Source: Bacillota bacterium
GTDB lineage: Bacteria; Bacillota_E; Sulfobacillia; Sulfobacillales; Sulfobacillaceae
Assembly: GCA_021820645.1 (NCBI GenBank)
Contig: JAKADJ010000042.1
Coordinates: 1 to 12,451 of the forward strand
Direction of reading: 5' to 3'
DNA length: 12,451 nt
The number at the start of each line of letters is the position of its first letter. Position 1 is the stretch's first letter. Of this stretch, positions 1 through 7,313 are shown piece by piece. The notes below the pieces were generated by a model that saw nothing but the letters and a program-made list of their open reading frames with translations, was not told the origin of the DNA and searched no databases. A program made the translations under genes and the position numbers.

Positions 1-44
1 TATTTAACTTCAATTCAAATTTATTGGTTCGTCGATTGAATATG

Positions 45-74
45 GTCAACATTTCAATTGACTTGTGATACATT
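45..74 (+). promoter_or_regulatory. Possible promoter/operator of the XRE-TPR gene
   Basis: The AT-rich leader holds an inverted repeat GTCAA-N8-TTGAC (45-49 and 58-62). It also holds a possible extended -10, TGATACATT (66-74), with a weak -35 TCAACA (46-51) at 17 bp spacing. The repeat overlaps the putative spacer, which would fit autorepression by the XRE protein. The -10 lies so close to the ribosome binding site AGGAGGG (81-87) that the untranslated leader would be almost absent, so this assignment is tentative. Confidence 0.25.
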
Positions 75-94
75 AGAACTAGGAGGGATGAACG

Positions 95-1432
95 ATGGTC
101 GGGGTTAAGATTCGCGATTTACGGAAAAAATTGGGGCTCACCCAAGAACAATTGGCTGGTCCCGAACTGACTAAAAGCTATGTGAGTCAAGTCGAACTCG
201 GCCGAATTCACCCATCCCATAAAGCATTAGCCATCATTGCCCACCGCTTAGGCAAACCCTTAGGGTACTTTGTAGAAAATGGTGACGACATGCGCACCAT
301 CGAGGTGTTACTCAAAGCCGTGCAGGCGCTATGGAATACCGGACGTTTGGAAGATGGGATGTTAGGTTTGCAAGAAGCCTATATGCTTGCTGCACGGACC
401 GGCCGCGACGATACGCTAGCGCGCATCAAAGCCACCATGGGACGGATGGAGATGACCCAAGGCAATTTGGTCGCCGCGTTATCCCACCTAGAAGAAAGCC
501 TCACCATGATTCATCCAGACGAGCATCCGATTCAAGCCGTAGAAATTGCCAATACGTTGGGGATGGTAGCGGCCCGCAATGGTTCTTTCCATAAGGCGAT
601 GAACTCTTTTCAGCAGTCATTAGAATATGCCCGCCGGTTACCAGACCATGCCGCCGACATTCGAGCGGAGTCTGCCCAGCACTATGGAGATTTTTGTTAC
701 AGCCAAGGTGAGTGGATTTCGGCGTTAGAGCTATACCGCGAAGCATTGGCCGGCCGGGAACATCTGATATCGCCCGGTCGCCAAGCTGAACTCTACGGAC
801 GGATGGCCTCGACCGAATGGCAAATCGGCCACCAAGATGAAGCCCTGGCCGCCATCGACCACGCGCTGTCAAGGGTCTCGCACGTCACCCAATCCGATGA
901 ACGCGCCACCATCGAAGGTGATTTGGGACGAGTCCTGATCGCCACAGGGCGCTATCACGAAGCCCATCAATTACTTGTCCAAAGCCTGGAAGTATTTGAC
1001 CGTCTACACTTCCAAGAAGGTCAAGCCGTGATTCTCGAAGCCCTGTTACAATTGGGGGCTAGTGAACCGAGCCAGGAGTGGCTGACGCAATATAGTGACC
1101 GCGTGTTTCGAGCCGAAAACGTGTGGCCATGGCTCCGAGTCAAAGTCTACGCATTACGGCTGCTGGCCCGTCGTGCAGTTCGGGAACGGCAACTCCCCAT
1201 AGCACGAGATTACTTAACCCAAGCCCTAGCATTAGCCGCACCGAATGCTCGACACGAAATCGAATGCGAAAATTATCTGGTCCGTGCTCAATTAGGCGAA
1301 CGCGATGCGGTCGAGCAACTGTGGTCCCATGTGGTCGATCCCCTGTTGAAAAAATCTCAGCCCCACCAGTTCACCCCCAAACTCCCCAAGATCTCTCCCC
1401 CACCCTTATCCCTAATCGGCTCGGTGTCGTAA
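95..1432 (+). CDS. XRE-family transcriptional regulator with TPR-like sensor domain
   Basis: This is a probable cytoplasmic DNA-binding regulator of 445 residues. Residues about 5-60 form a Cro/C1-type helix-turn-helix (LTQEQLAGPELTKSYVSQVE, then an ELGRIHPS-like stretch and ALAIIAHRLGKP). The rest, about 66-420, is helical with repeated 34-40 residue units rich in Ala, Leu and Tyr (for example GNLVAALSHLEESL, GSFHKAMNSFQQSLEYA, GEWISALELYREALAG, GRYHEAHQLLVQSLEVF), typical of tetratricopeptide repeats. The arrangement recalls Firmicute XRE-TPR regulators of the Rgg/PlcR/NprR kind, where the repeats bind a peptide or a partner protein, but no peptide gene is visible next to it. The start is fixed by AGGAGGG at 81-87, seven bases upstream. 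The Pro-rich tail (about 425-440) looks unstructured. Its target genes are unknown, and it faces the ribosomal operon tail to tail. Confidence 0.88.
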   Translation: MVGVKIRDLRKKLGLTQEQLAGPELTKSYVSQVELGRIHPSHKALAIIAHRLGKPLGYFVENGDDMRTIEVLLKAVQALWNTGRLEDGMLGLQEAYMLAARTGRDDTLARIKATMGRMEMTQGNLVAALSHLEESLTMIHPDEHPIQAVEIANTLGMVAARNGSFHKAMNSFQQSLEYARRLPDHAADIRAESAQHYGDFCYSQGEWISALELYREALAGREHLISPGRQAELYGRMASTEWQIGHQDEALAAIDHALSRVSHVTQSDERATIEGDLGRVLIATGRYHEAHQLLVQSLEVFDRLHFQEGQAVILEALLQLGASEPSQEWLTQYSDRVFRAENVWPWLRVKVYALRLLARRAVRERQLPIARDYLTQALALAAPNARHEIECENYLVRAQLGERDAVEQLWSHVVDPLLKKSQPHQFTPKLPKISPPPLSLIGSVS

Positions 1433-1447
1433 AAACCCCCACCCTAT

Positions 1448-1477
1448 AAAAAAGAGCCCCGTCTGGGGCTCTTTTTT
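1448..1477. terminator. Bidirectional intrinsic terminator
   Basis: Six A residues, a perfect 7-bp stem GAGCCCC/GGGGCTC with loop GTCT, and six T residues follow each other (1448-1477). The symmetry gives a U-tract on both strands. It therefore ends the XRE-TPR transcript (stop at 1432) and the rplM-rpsI transcript (rpsI stop at 1481, only three bases away). Confidence 0.95.
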
Positions 1478-1480
1478 GCA

Positions 1481-1873
1481 CTACCGCTTCGAAAATTGTG
1501 GTGCTTTTCGAGCTTTCTTCAGCCCATACTTACGCCGTTCCTTCATACGTGCATCTCGCTTAAGAAATCCTAAGCGCTTCAAAGAACCACGGAAGTTTGG
1601 GTCCACTCCCAGCAGAGCACGCGCAATCCCATGACGCACGGCACCAGCTTGGCCCGAAACGCCGCCCCCCTCGACACGAACCAGGACATCGAAGCGACCT
1701 TCTACATCAGCCGACTTCAAAGGGCCGACTACAACCATTCGCATGGTGGCGACCGGAAAATAATCTTCAAAGCTTCGACCATTTACCACCAATCGGCCGG
1801 ATCCTGGTACTAACCGCACACGAGCCACGGCATTCTTCCGTCGTCCAGTACCCCAAAACTGTGCTGTTGCCAT
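1481..1873 (-). CDS. rpsI: 30S ribosomal protein S9
   Basis: This 130-residue protein of the small ribosomal subunit has the full S9 pattern. The N-terminus reads [20 protein letters not shown] (here [16 protein letters not shown]), and a central [19 protein letters not shown] segment follows. The C-terminus is the basic tail [17 protein letters not shown], which reaches toward the decoding centre and P-site tRNA. Length is normal. The ATG start (1871-1873) shares one base with the rplM stop (TAATG), and a GGGAGG ribosome binding site lies inside the last rplM codons, so the two genes are probably translationally coupled. It is the last gene of the operon, and a hairpin terminator follows at once. 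Confidence 0.98.
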   Translation of the reverse strand: MATAQFWGTGRRKNAVARVRLVPGSGRLVVNGRSFEDYFPVATMRMVVVGPLKSADVEGRFDVLVRVEGGGVSGQAGAVRHGIARALLGVDPNFRGSLKRLGFLKRDARMKERRKYGLKKARKAPQFSKR

Positions 1874-2307
1874 TATGCGTTAACCTCCCAAATCTCCGGC
1901 TGTTGAGCCTGGTGCGGGTGCGCATCAGATCGATAGACCTTAAGCTTACGATACATGTCGCGACCCAGTCGATTATGCGGCAACATTCCCCGCACCGCCT
2001 TCTCTAAAACGAACTCGGGCTTACGTAACATCAACTGGCGATAAATGGTCTTTTTGAGGCCACCTTCATGACCTGAATGATGGTAATAAATCTTTTGATC
2101 TAATTTATGCCCTGTTAAGAGGACCTTTTCTGCGTTAATGATAATGACGTTGTCACCGGTATCCAAATGGGGGGTATAAATCGGCTTGTGCTTCCCACGT
2201 AACAACGTTGCCGCTGCGGTGGCTACCCGCCCAAGGGGAATGCCCGATGCATCAATCACGTACCACTTTCGCTCAAAATCCTTGGGGCGAGCCATATACG
2301 TGGTCAT
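1873..2307 (-). CDS. rplM: 50S ribosomal protein L13
   Basis: This is a 144-residue large-subunit protein that acts early in 50S assembly. Family hallmarks are the [17 protein letters not shown] start, the [18 protein letters not shown] core, [14 protein letters not shown], and the C-terminal [20 protein letters not shown] with the usual short acidic end. The reading frame is open to 2361, but the start chosen here is the ATG at 2305-2307. It has AGGAGGG at 2314-2320, and the longer form would begin inside the promoter -10 element (2363-2368). It is first gene of the rplM-rpsI operon, overlapping rpsI by one base. Confidence 0.97.
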   Translation of the reverse strand: MTTYMARPKDFERKWYVIDASGIPLGRVATAAATLLRGKHKPIYTPHLDTGDNVIIINAEKVLLTGHKLDQKIYYHHSGHEGGLKKTIYRQLMLRKPEFVLEKAVRGMLPHNRLGRDMYRKLKVYRSDAHPHQAQQPEIWEVNA

Positions 2308-2320
2308 CCAAATCCCTCCT

Positions 2321-2356
2321 ACGAAATGGGTCGGCTGAGACCGCCGAAACCCGAAC
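2321..2356 (-). promoter_or_regulatory. rplM leader hairpin (possible L13 autoregulatory leader)
   Basis: The roughly 50-nt untranslated leader of rplM contains a stem TCGGC/GCCGA closed outside by GGG/CCC with a two-base bulge, loop GGTCTCA. It ends just before the AGGAGGG ribosome binding site. Short structured leaders that bind L13 are known upstream of rplM in Firmicutes (the Rfam L13 leader). Identity with that family was not tested, so this remains a structural candidate. Confidence 0.4.
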
Positions 2357-2362
2357 AGCAAT

Positions 2363-2392
2363 ATTCTACTAGGTTTGGCTAGTTGCTGTCAA
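2363..2392 (-). promoter_or_regulatory. Sigma-A type promoter of the rplM-rpsI operon
   Basis: Read on the minus strand, a perfect -35 TTGACA (2387-2392) is followed after 18 bases by -10 TAGAAT (2363-2368). Transcription should start near 2355-2357, giving a leader of about 50 nt. This also argues against the longer rplM start at 2361. Confidence 0.85.
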
Positions 2393-2459
2393 GACAAATG
2401 GCCACGGCACCAGGAATGCCACATAAACCCATCCGTTCTGGTCGCCGCTCGGCTCCTGT

Positions 2460-4148
2460 CTATGATTGCTTCGCGAGCCATTCTCGCAAGACACCTTTTT
2501 GCACCTTGCCGCCCGGACCTAATGGGAGTTCCTCGACAATCTCCACGCGTTCCGGCCACTTGAACTTGGCCACCCCTCGTCGGTCAAGATACTCCGCGAA
2601 CGATGTCACTGTCGGACGAGCCCCGGTCCCCACTACCACAAACGCGCAAACTCTTTCCCCCAAAACCGGATCGGGCATTCCCACGATGGCTATGTCCCGC
2701 ACATCTGGATGCGTACCCAAGAGGTCTTCAATCTCTTTAGGGAAGATGTTCTGGCTCCCCCGAAGGATCATGTCTTTCTTGCGACCCACAATGCGCAAAT
2801 ATCCCTCAGCATCGTACATTCCGAGATCCCCAGTATGTTGGTAACCTACCCATCGGTCATCGGCGGATCCCGCTTCATGATAAGTCTCCCGACTCTCAGC
2901 GGGTGACTCCCAATAACCATGGTGGATATTCCAAATCAGGATTTCGCCTACCTGTCCTGCCGGCAAACGCGACCCGTCGGGGGCAATAACCGGCACGTCG
3001 AATCCCTCTAAGGGCACGCCAGCCGCCGACAGCACCCGCTCTTTGGTTAATTCGGTCGCAATGGGGCTCATACAGCCGCCGACCTCAGAGGTTCCATAGA
3101 CGTTGAACGACTTAATGTCGCGGCGCCATAGTTTATCCAATACTTCGAACGACATCGGAGCGCCCGAATAACTGACCTGCCGCAAATGTTCCAGTGCTGC
3201 GTGTTCGAACGCGGGGTTGGTAACAACCCGCGTTATTAAGGCAGGATTCCATACCCACAGGGTAGCAGATTCTTCTTCTGTGATACGTAAGACCGCCTCT
3301 TCGTCAAACTCGGTGAGATAGATAGAGCGGCCCCCGGTATAGAGCGGCACATGTACTCCCCACAAGCGACCGGAACCGCCACTTAATGGTCCAATCAAGA
3401 TTCGGGTATCATATACGGTATGTCCGGCACGTTCAGCTATTCCTACACTGTGCACGTGAAACCAGTCGAGTGTCGTCCGTTGCGATAACTTCGGAACCCC
3501 AGTCGTGCCCGAAGTGGGCAATAACTCATGGACCGCAAGCGGACTCGGTCGCAACCAATCCAAGTCATCGAGGGAAAACTCTTCCCAAATTTTTTGATCC
3601 AACCAACTATCCCAATGAATGACATCCTCCGCATCAGAGGGTTCACCGGGAAGATCCACAATCACGAGTTGCATTCCTGGCACGAACTCGCGCCCTTCGC
3701 GGTACCATTCAAGAAATTCTCGGCCGTGCCAACGCGGCACGATAATTGCCAGATCGGGGGCAAGTTTTCTTATGGCGCCAATCGTTTCTGCCTTACCTAG
3801 ATCCACATTGAGTCCTGCATGCAATGCCCCCAATTTAGAGGTGACCCAATCCACATAGGTACTCTCCAAGATACTGGGTAAGTGCGACATAACCGTCGCC
3901 CCGGGCCTCAACCCGTGACGTAACATGGACACAATCAGGGTATTCACTTGGTGGTACGCTTCTTGCCAGGTCCGGCGCCGTCGTAATGAGTAGTCGACAC
4001 CGCAGTAGGTGTCCGCGAGGGCTTCTCGCGAACCGTAAAGCCTCGCGTTACGTTGCAATAAATCCCACTGTACAAAGCCAAAATGTCTACCACCTAGAGC
4101 TTTAGACTTCTTAATGTGATCGAATCGAAATAGGCTATCTTGTAGCAC
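2460..4148 (-). CDS. Acyl-CoA synthetase / AMP-dependent ligase
   Basis: This 562-residue ANL-superfamily enzyme activates a carboxylic acid to an acyl-AMP and then, most likely, to a CoA thioester. The adenylation motifs are intact: phosphate loop TSGTTGVPK (212-220), YGTSE (351-355), HTGD with Asp441, hinge region GRKKDMILRG (455-464), NIFPKEIE (467-474), and the catalytic lysine Lys548 in GPGGKVQKG. There is no carrier-protein or condensation domain, and the length is that of free-standing fatty or aromatic acid CoA ligases. The substrate cannot be read from the sequence. The GTG start has AAGGAGGG about six bases upstream. It lies upstream of rplM on the same strand, and no hairpin with a U-tract separates them, so some readthrough into rplM is possible. 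No beta-oxidation gene is nearby. Confidence 0.9.
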   Translation of the reverse strand: MLQDSLFRFDHIKKSKALGGRHFGFVQWDLLQRNARLYGSREALADTYCGVDYSLRRRRTWQEAYHQVNTLIVSMLRHGLRPGATVMSHLPSILESTYVDWVTSKLGALHAGLNVDLGKAETIGAIRKLAPDLAIIVPRWHGREFLEWYREGREFVPGMQLVIVDLPGEPSDAEDVIHWDSWLDQKIWEEFSLDDLDWLRPSPLAVHELLPTSGTTGVPKLSQRTTLDWFHVHSVGIAERAGHTVYDTRILIGPLSGGSGRLWGVHVPLYTGGRSIYLTEFDEEAVLRITEEESATLWVWNPALITRVVTNPAFEHAALEHLRQVSYSGAPMSFEVLDKLWRRDIKSFNVYGTSEVGGCMSPIATELTKERVLSAAGVPLEGFDVPVIAPDGSRLPAGQVGEILIWNIHHGYWESPAESRETYHEAGSADDRWVGYQHTGDLGMYDAEGYLRIVGRKKDMILRGSQNIFPKEIEDLLGTHPDVRDIAIVGMPDPVLGERVCAFVVVGTGARPTVTSFAEYLDRRGVAKFKWPERVEIVEELPLGPGGKVQKGVLREWLAKQS

Positions 4149-4161
4149 TTGGGTCCCTCCT

Positions 4162-4509
4162 TAAAAATCATTGTGGCATGCGTTCGCCATAACCCGAGGA
4201 TTTTCCTTCTGGGAGAACGCCGTGGGCGGCAAAAAAATACTGATAAGGCTCGTGGAAAGTGATCCCCATGCGGGTGACCATCAGAGTCGAACCAAGACGA
4301 AATGATTCCACGCCGGATAGACACGTGCGAAACGCCTGATGGGGAAACCATTGCTCTCAGGAGGCCTCATCAGAAGGTGACCTCAAGACCCCGTTTATCC
4401 CCACCTCAATCAGAGCCCGGTCGCGTTCATATAGAGCGTCCGTATAGGTGCCAGCCCCTACGATTTCGAGATACAGAGAGATTTCATCGGAGTATATCCT
4501 TCACACATT
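4162..4509. other. Intergenic stretch with no recognised gene
   Basis: This is the first part of the 413-bp divergent gap between the acyl-CoA synthetase and the hydroxyacid dehydrogenase. Short open frames exist on both strands, but they lack ribosome binding sites and protein-like composition. I see no tRNA, terminator or convincing promoter here. A 6-bp inverted pair CTGATG/CATCAG occurs at about 4336-4371. The synthetase promoter must lie in this stretch, but I could not place it. Confidence 0.5.
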
Positions 4510-4543
4510 TGGTACGATGTCAGTATTCTGGGGATTATCCCCA
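4510..4543 (+). promoter_or_regulatory. Candidate extended -10 promoter and operator of the dehydrogenase
   Basis: TGG-TACGAT (4510-4518) fits an extended -10 element without a clear -35. Downstream, at 4529-4543, is the perfect odd palindrome TGGGGAT-T-ATCCCCA. It can be a repressor site just after the expected start point, or an RNA hairpin of 6 bp with a 3-base loop in front of the ribosome binding site (4549-4554). The palindrome is certain; its role is inferred. Confidence 0.4.
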
Positions 4544-4561
4544 AGCACAAGGAGACCTTCT

Positions 4562-5491
4562 ATGCCAGAAGTACTTGCAGTCATCGGTAACCTGACCGAA
4601 CAATGGCAACACCGTATCAAAGAGTCCAGGCCCGACCTTACGGTGGTATTTTATTCAGAGCCCCACGATCTGGAGAATCATCTCGATCCACGCATTACGA
4701 TATTAGCGGCCGGTGGTGGGCGCGTCACCCGCGCCATCTGCGAAAAATTGCCTCACTTGCGATGGCTTCAAACCTTCTCGGCCGGAGTCGATGGGGTGGT
4801 CCAGGACCTCGCCCCGCAGGTCACCATTACCTCAATGAAAGGATTAAACCAGGTTGCCGTGGCGCAACATGCGATGGCATTCCTACTGGGTTTGACGCGA
4901 CTCGCGCCGAATCCCCCCTCCACGCCTCGCTCCCACCTGGTCCCCCTACGTACGTTAGAGGGTATGCGACACCTGATTGTGGGATATGGACACATCGGCC
5001 GACAAATTGGAGAATATAGCTTGCATTTCGGGATGACCGTAGAAGGCATCAGCCGTAGGGCCAGGCCGGACCAAAACGTCGCGACCTGGTCTGAATTAGA
5101 TCGGCGAATTGGGCAAGCCGATGTGATCACCTTAGCCTGTCCATTGACCGCAGAAACCTCGGGACTTATCGATCACAATCGGCTGCAGCGCATCAAGCCC
5201 GGCGCGTTTCTCATTAATATCGCCCGAGGAGAAGTCGTCGACCAAGATGCCCTGGTTGAATCGTTGACCGCAGGACATTTAGGAGGAGCCGGGCTCGACG
5301 TCACCACTCCCGAACCCTTACCCTCCGGACACCCCCTGTTGCAGTTTCCTAATGTCCTCGTGACGCCCCATGTGGCCGGAAACCTCCCCGACTACATGGA
5401 TCGGGCCGCGGCCTGGCTAATTGACAATCTCGAACGGGATCGGGATGGACGCCCTCTCTTAAATGTGGTGAACCGTTCCGATGGTTATTAG
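4562..5491 (+). CDS. D-isomer specific 2-hydroxyacid dehydrogenase
   Basis: This 309-residue cytoplasmic oxidoreductase would interconvert a 2-hydroxy acid and a 2-keto acid. It has the family's split catalytic domain around a Rossmann core: nucleotide loop GYGHIG (141-146), the catalytic residues Arg222 (ARGEVVDQDAL), Glu251 (TPEPLPSGHPL) and His270 (VTPHVAG). The residues after the second beta strand are Ser-Arg-Arg (164-166) rather than an acidic residue, which suggests NADP(H) preference. It resembles the glyoxylate/hydroxypyruvate reductase and phosphoglycerate dehydrogenase-like group; the substrate is unknown. The frame is open from 4448, but the ATG at 4562 is chosen because AAGGAG lies seven bases upstream and the protein then begins in the usual way. 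Its stop interlocks over four bases with that of the convergent ABC permease. Confidence 0.9.
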   Translation: MPEVLAVIGNLTEQWQHRIKESRPDLTVVFYSEPHDLENHLDPRITILAAGGGRVTRAICEKLPHLRWLQTFSAGVDGVVQDLAPQVTITSMKGLNQVAVAQHAMAFLLGLTRLAPNPPSTPRSHLVPLRTLEGMRHLIVGYGHIGRQIGEYSLHFGMTVEGISRRARPDQNVATWSELDRRIGQADVITLACPLTAETSGLIDHNRLQRIKPGAFLINIARGEVVDQDALVESLTAGHLGGAGLDVTTPEPLPSGHPLLQFPNVLVTPHVAGNLPDYMDRAAAWLIDNLERDRDGRPLLNVVNRSDGY

Positions 5492-6297
5492 CCGTTGCGC
5501 TTTAACGTCCCGCGATGCATCGCCCAACGTTCTGCCGTTTGAAAAATGATCAACCCAACGGGAACCAAAATGAACCCAGACAAAAAAAGCTCGAGGGAGA
5601 TGCCTAACAGTGACGCAAGGGGTCTCCCCCCCAAAATGGCTTGGCGGGATGCCTGCAAGGTGTAGGTGGCCGGAGATCCGTAGGACATCCATCGTAGCCA
5701 ACCCGGCAGCACCGACACCGGATAGTACACCCCCGAGACCAACAGCAACACCCCTTGAATGATTTGGGTAGCCTGTGCCCCACGCTCGGTAGACAAGAGC
5801 GGGAGCACGGCACCCATTAAACCGAGTCCAATAAAGGGAAGCGCTGATGCCGTCAGGACGAGAAGGGCTCCAATCCAATCAGCCCGTTGAATCGAGACGT
5901 GGAAAAACATCATCACTACCGCCAAAATAATGACAGTGCGGACAAGTCCATATAAGACGGCATAAAGACAGACCCCCATCAAGTAGGTTAGACGATGGAT
6001 GGGTGCCATAAAACTATATTCGATAGTCCCCTCCCAGCGTTCCCACGAAACCGCATTGGAAATTTCCTGAAAAAGAATCGAGAGAAAGTTCCATAGCAAG
6101 GCGCCAATAGCCAAGAACACCACCGTATGGGCACGCTGACTAGGCGGCAAGGAGAGTCCAATGAGCCCAATGGTCAACGTGTTTATCACGTTATAGAATA
6201 GAAATACGACTTCCCAGCCGGCGTACCGCCGGATCAAATGAAAATTACGGCGTACAATAGACCCCAGTGCGCGTGCTTCACGTTCGACGGCAATCAT
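5488..6297 (-). CDS. ABC-2 type transporter permease
   Basis: This 269-residue integral membrane subunit belongs to an ABC exporter. Six hydrophobic segments can be seen at about 28-50, 57-79, 104-131, 141-168, 176-198 and 227-252. The cytoplasmic WERWEGTIEYSFMAPIHRL stretch (86-104) corresponds to the coupling helix of ABC2_membrane proteins, and SGVYYPVSVLPGWLRWMSYG (188-207) matches their conserved fifth-helix region. ABC-2 exporters move drugs, lipids or polysaccharides; the cargo here is not evident. The ATG start has AGGGGAG upstream. The gene follows its ATPase by 29 bases and ends interlocked with the convergent dehydrogenase. Confidence 0.9.
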   Translation of the reverse strand: MIAVEREARALGSIVRRNFHLIRRYAGWEVVFLFYNVINTLTIGLIGLSLPPSQRAHTVVFLAIGALLWNFLSILFQEISNAVSWERWEGTIEYSFMAPIHRLTYLMGVCLYAVLYGLVRTVIILAVVMMFFHVSIQRADWIGALLVLTASALPFIGLGLMGAVLPLLSTERGAQATQIIQGVLLLVSGVYYPVSVLPGWLRWMSYGSPATYTLQASRQAILGGRPLASLLGISLELFLSGFILVPVGLIIFQTAERWAMHRGTLKRNG

Positions 6298-6326
6298 CTA
6301 ATAACTCCCCTTGAGCCTCAATTTAA

Positions 6327-7148
6327 TTAAGACGATTCTTCCACATCATTCTCTAAGTCCCGACCCGTTAGTCGGAAAAAGGCGTGCTCCAAACCCTGGC
6401 CTTCGCCCCACTTGGCCACTAATTCATCAGGCGATGCGTATGCGACAAACTGCCCCTCGTCAATAATGGCAATCTGATCGCAAAGCCGTTCGGCTTCAGG
6501 CATGTCATGCGTTGTGATTAGAATCGTCGCATCGTGCTCCTGACGAACCTGCAACACAAAGTCTTGCACTTCACGGCGAGAAGTCGGGTCTAATCCCGTA
6601 GTCGGCTCATCCAGTAACATCAACGTTGGAGACGTCAAGAGCGCCCGAGCTATCGCGATTTTTTGCTGTTGACCGCGTGACAGATTTTCTAGGGGCACCA
6701 CGAGTTTTTCGCGGGCCAATCCCAGACGTTCAAGAATACGAGTAGCGTCCTTCTGCGCTTGATGATTCGGTACGCCATAGAGCCCTGCCGCATAGGCCAA
6801 GTTCTCCCGCGCTGTGAGCTTTTTAAAAAAGCTTGCTTCCACCGATACCCGATTGATCAGGCGCCGCACCTTCATGCGATGCTCCAAGACATCCAAGCCA
6901 AACACCCGGATAGTGCCCTCGTCCGGAATCAGGAGTGTCGCCATCATCCGGATCAAGGTCGACTTACCGGACCCGTTGGGTCCCAGTACTCCCAATATCT
7001 GATGACGAGGAAGCACCAAGTCAATCCCCTTGACCGCGTGGGTAATCGTTGCCGTGCGATGCCACTTATTGCGCTGTATCACTTTAAAGGTCTTACCGAC
7101 CCCACGACATTCGATCGCTGCAACCCCTTCCGAAATCTTTACAGACAA
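6327..7148 (-). CDS. ABC transporter ATP-binding protein (exporter)
   Basis: This 273-residue ATPase is the partner of the downstream ABC-2 permease. It shows Walker A GPNGSGKS (56-63), signature LSRGQ (156-160), Walker B LMLLDEP with catalytic Glu181, D-loop GLD (185-187) and switch His214. The C-terminal 30 residues are short and acidic. The Q-loop is unusual: where most ABC ATPases have Gln, residues 98-112 read INRVSVEASFFKKLT with no glutamine. A related divergence is known in some ABC-2 ATPases. The start is TTG (7146-7148) after AGGGGG; an in-frame stop lies just upstream, and no ATG or GTG gives a full domain. Expression must pass the attenuator at 7177-7203. Confidence 0.92.
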   Translation of the reverse strand: MSVKISEGVAAIECRGVGKTFKVIQRNKWHRTATITHAVKGIDLVLPRHQILGVLGPNGSGKSTLIRMMATLLIPDEGTIRVFGLDVLEHRMKVRRLINRVSVEASFFKKLTARENLAYAAGLYGVPNHQAQKDATRILERLGLAREKLVVPLENLSRGQQQKIAIARALLTSPTLMLLDEPTTGLDPTSRREVQDFVLQVRQEHDATILITTHDMPEAERLCDQIAIIDEGQFVAYASPDELVAKWGEGQGLEHAFFRLTGRDLENDVEESS

Positions 7149-7176
7149 ACCTAGCGCCCCCTAAAAATCCCCAAAT

Positions 7177-7203
7177 AAAAAACCGACCGGACATTCCGGT
7201 CGG
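7177..7203 (-). terminator. Intrinsic terminator (attenuator) upstream of the ABC exporter
   Basis: On the minus strand a perfect 9-bp stem CCGACCGGA/TCCGGTCGG with a 3-base loop is followed by six T residues. It lies between the promoter and the exporter ATPase, 28 bases before the TTG start. Transcripts starting at the upstream promoter would therefore end here unless the hairpin is prevented. Confidence 0.88.
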
Positions 7204-7275
7204 CACGCGTGAACTCCTGATCCTACCTGAGAGGCAGAGTCCATCTGTGCCGAGCCCATCCAACCAACCCGGAAT
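7193..7275 (-). promoter_or_regulatory. Candidate antiterminator pairing in the exporter leader
   Basis: Two segments of the leader RNA can capture the 5' arm of the terminator. First, 7275-7264 (ATTCCGGGTTGG) pairs with 7203-7193 (CCGACCGGAAT): 11 pairs, including one G-U, with one bulged G. Second, 7253-7247 (TCGGCAC) pairs perfectly with 7206-7200 (GTGCCGA). Both segments lie inside the leader ORF, so the position of a translating ribosome would decide which structure forms. The complementarity is seen in the sequence; the switching is inferred. Confidence 0.6.
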
Positions 7276-7297
7276 CAAAGCGAATGGCCATACGCAT
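7223..7297 (-). CDS. 24-aa leader peptide of the ABC exporter attenuator
   Basis: This short ORF begins MRMAIRFDSGLVGWARHR and ends WTLPLR. It starts with ATG (7295-7297), six bases after the ribosome binding site GGGGGAG (7304-7310), and stops at TAG (7223-7225), 19 bases before the terminator stem. It lies downstream of a strong promoter and overlaps both candidate antiterminator segments. It holds five arginine codons, all different (CGT, CGC, CGG, AGA, AGG), and two tryptophans. By analogy with leader peptides of drug-inducible resistance genes, a ribosome stalled early would favour readthrough into the exporter, whereas complete translation would favour termination. The peptide itself matches nothing I recognise. 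Confidence 0.6.
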   Translation of the reverse strand: MRMAIRFDSGLVGWARHRWTLPLR

Positions 7298-7313
7298 GAC
7301 GAACTCCCCCTTT

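Noticed and set aside
2308..2361. N-terminal extension of rplM by 18 codons
   Set aside because: The extension would begin at the promoter -10 element, and the downstream ATG has an ideal AGGAGGG site and the normal L13 length.
4094..4351. Minus-strand 85-codon open frame upstream of the acyl-CoA synthetase
   Set aside because: It overlaps the synthetase start, lacks a ribosome binding site and has no protein-like composition.
4448..4561. N-terminal extension of the hydroxyacid dehydrogenase
   Set aside because: It would cover the palindrome and promoter-like element and has no ribosome binding site; the start at 4562 fits the family and has AAGGAG.
7149..7310. T-box or metabolite riboswitch upstream of the ABC exporter
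   Set aside because: No T-box antitermination sequence and no known aptamer consensus were recognised; the leader ORF with competing pairings explains the region better.
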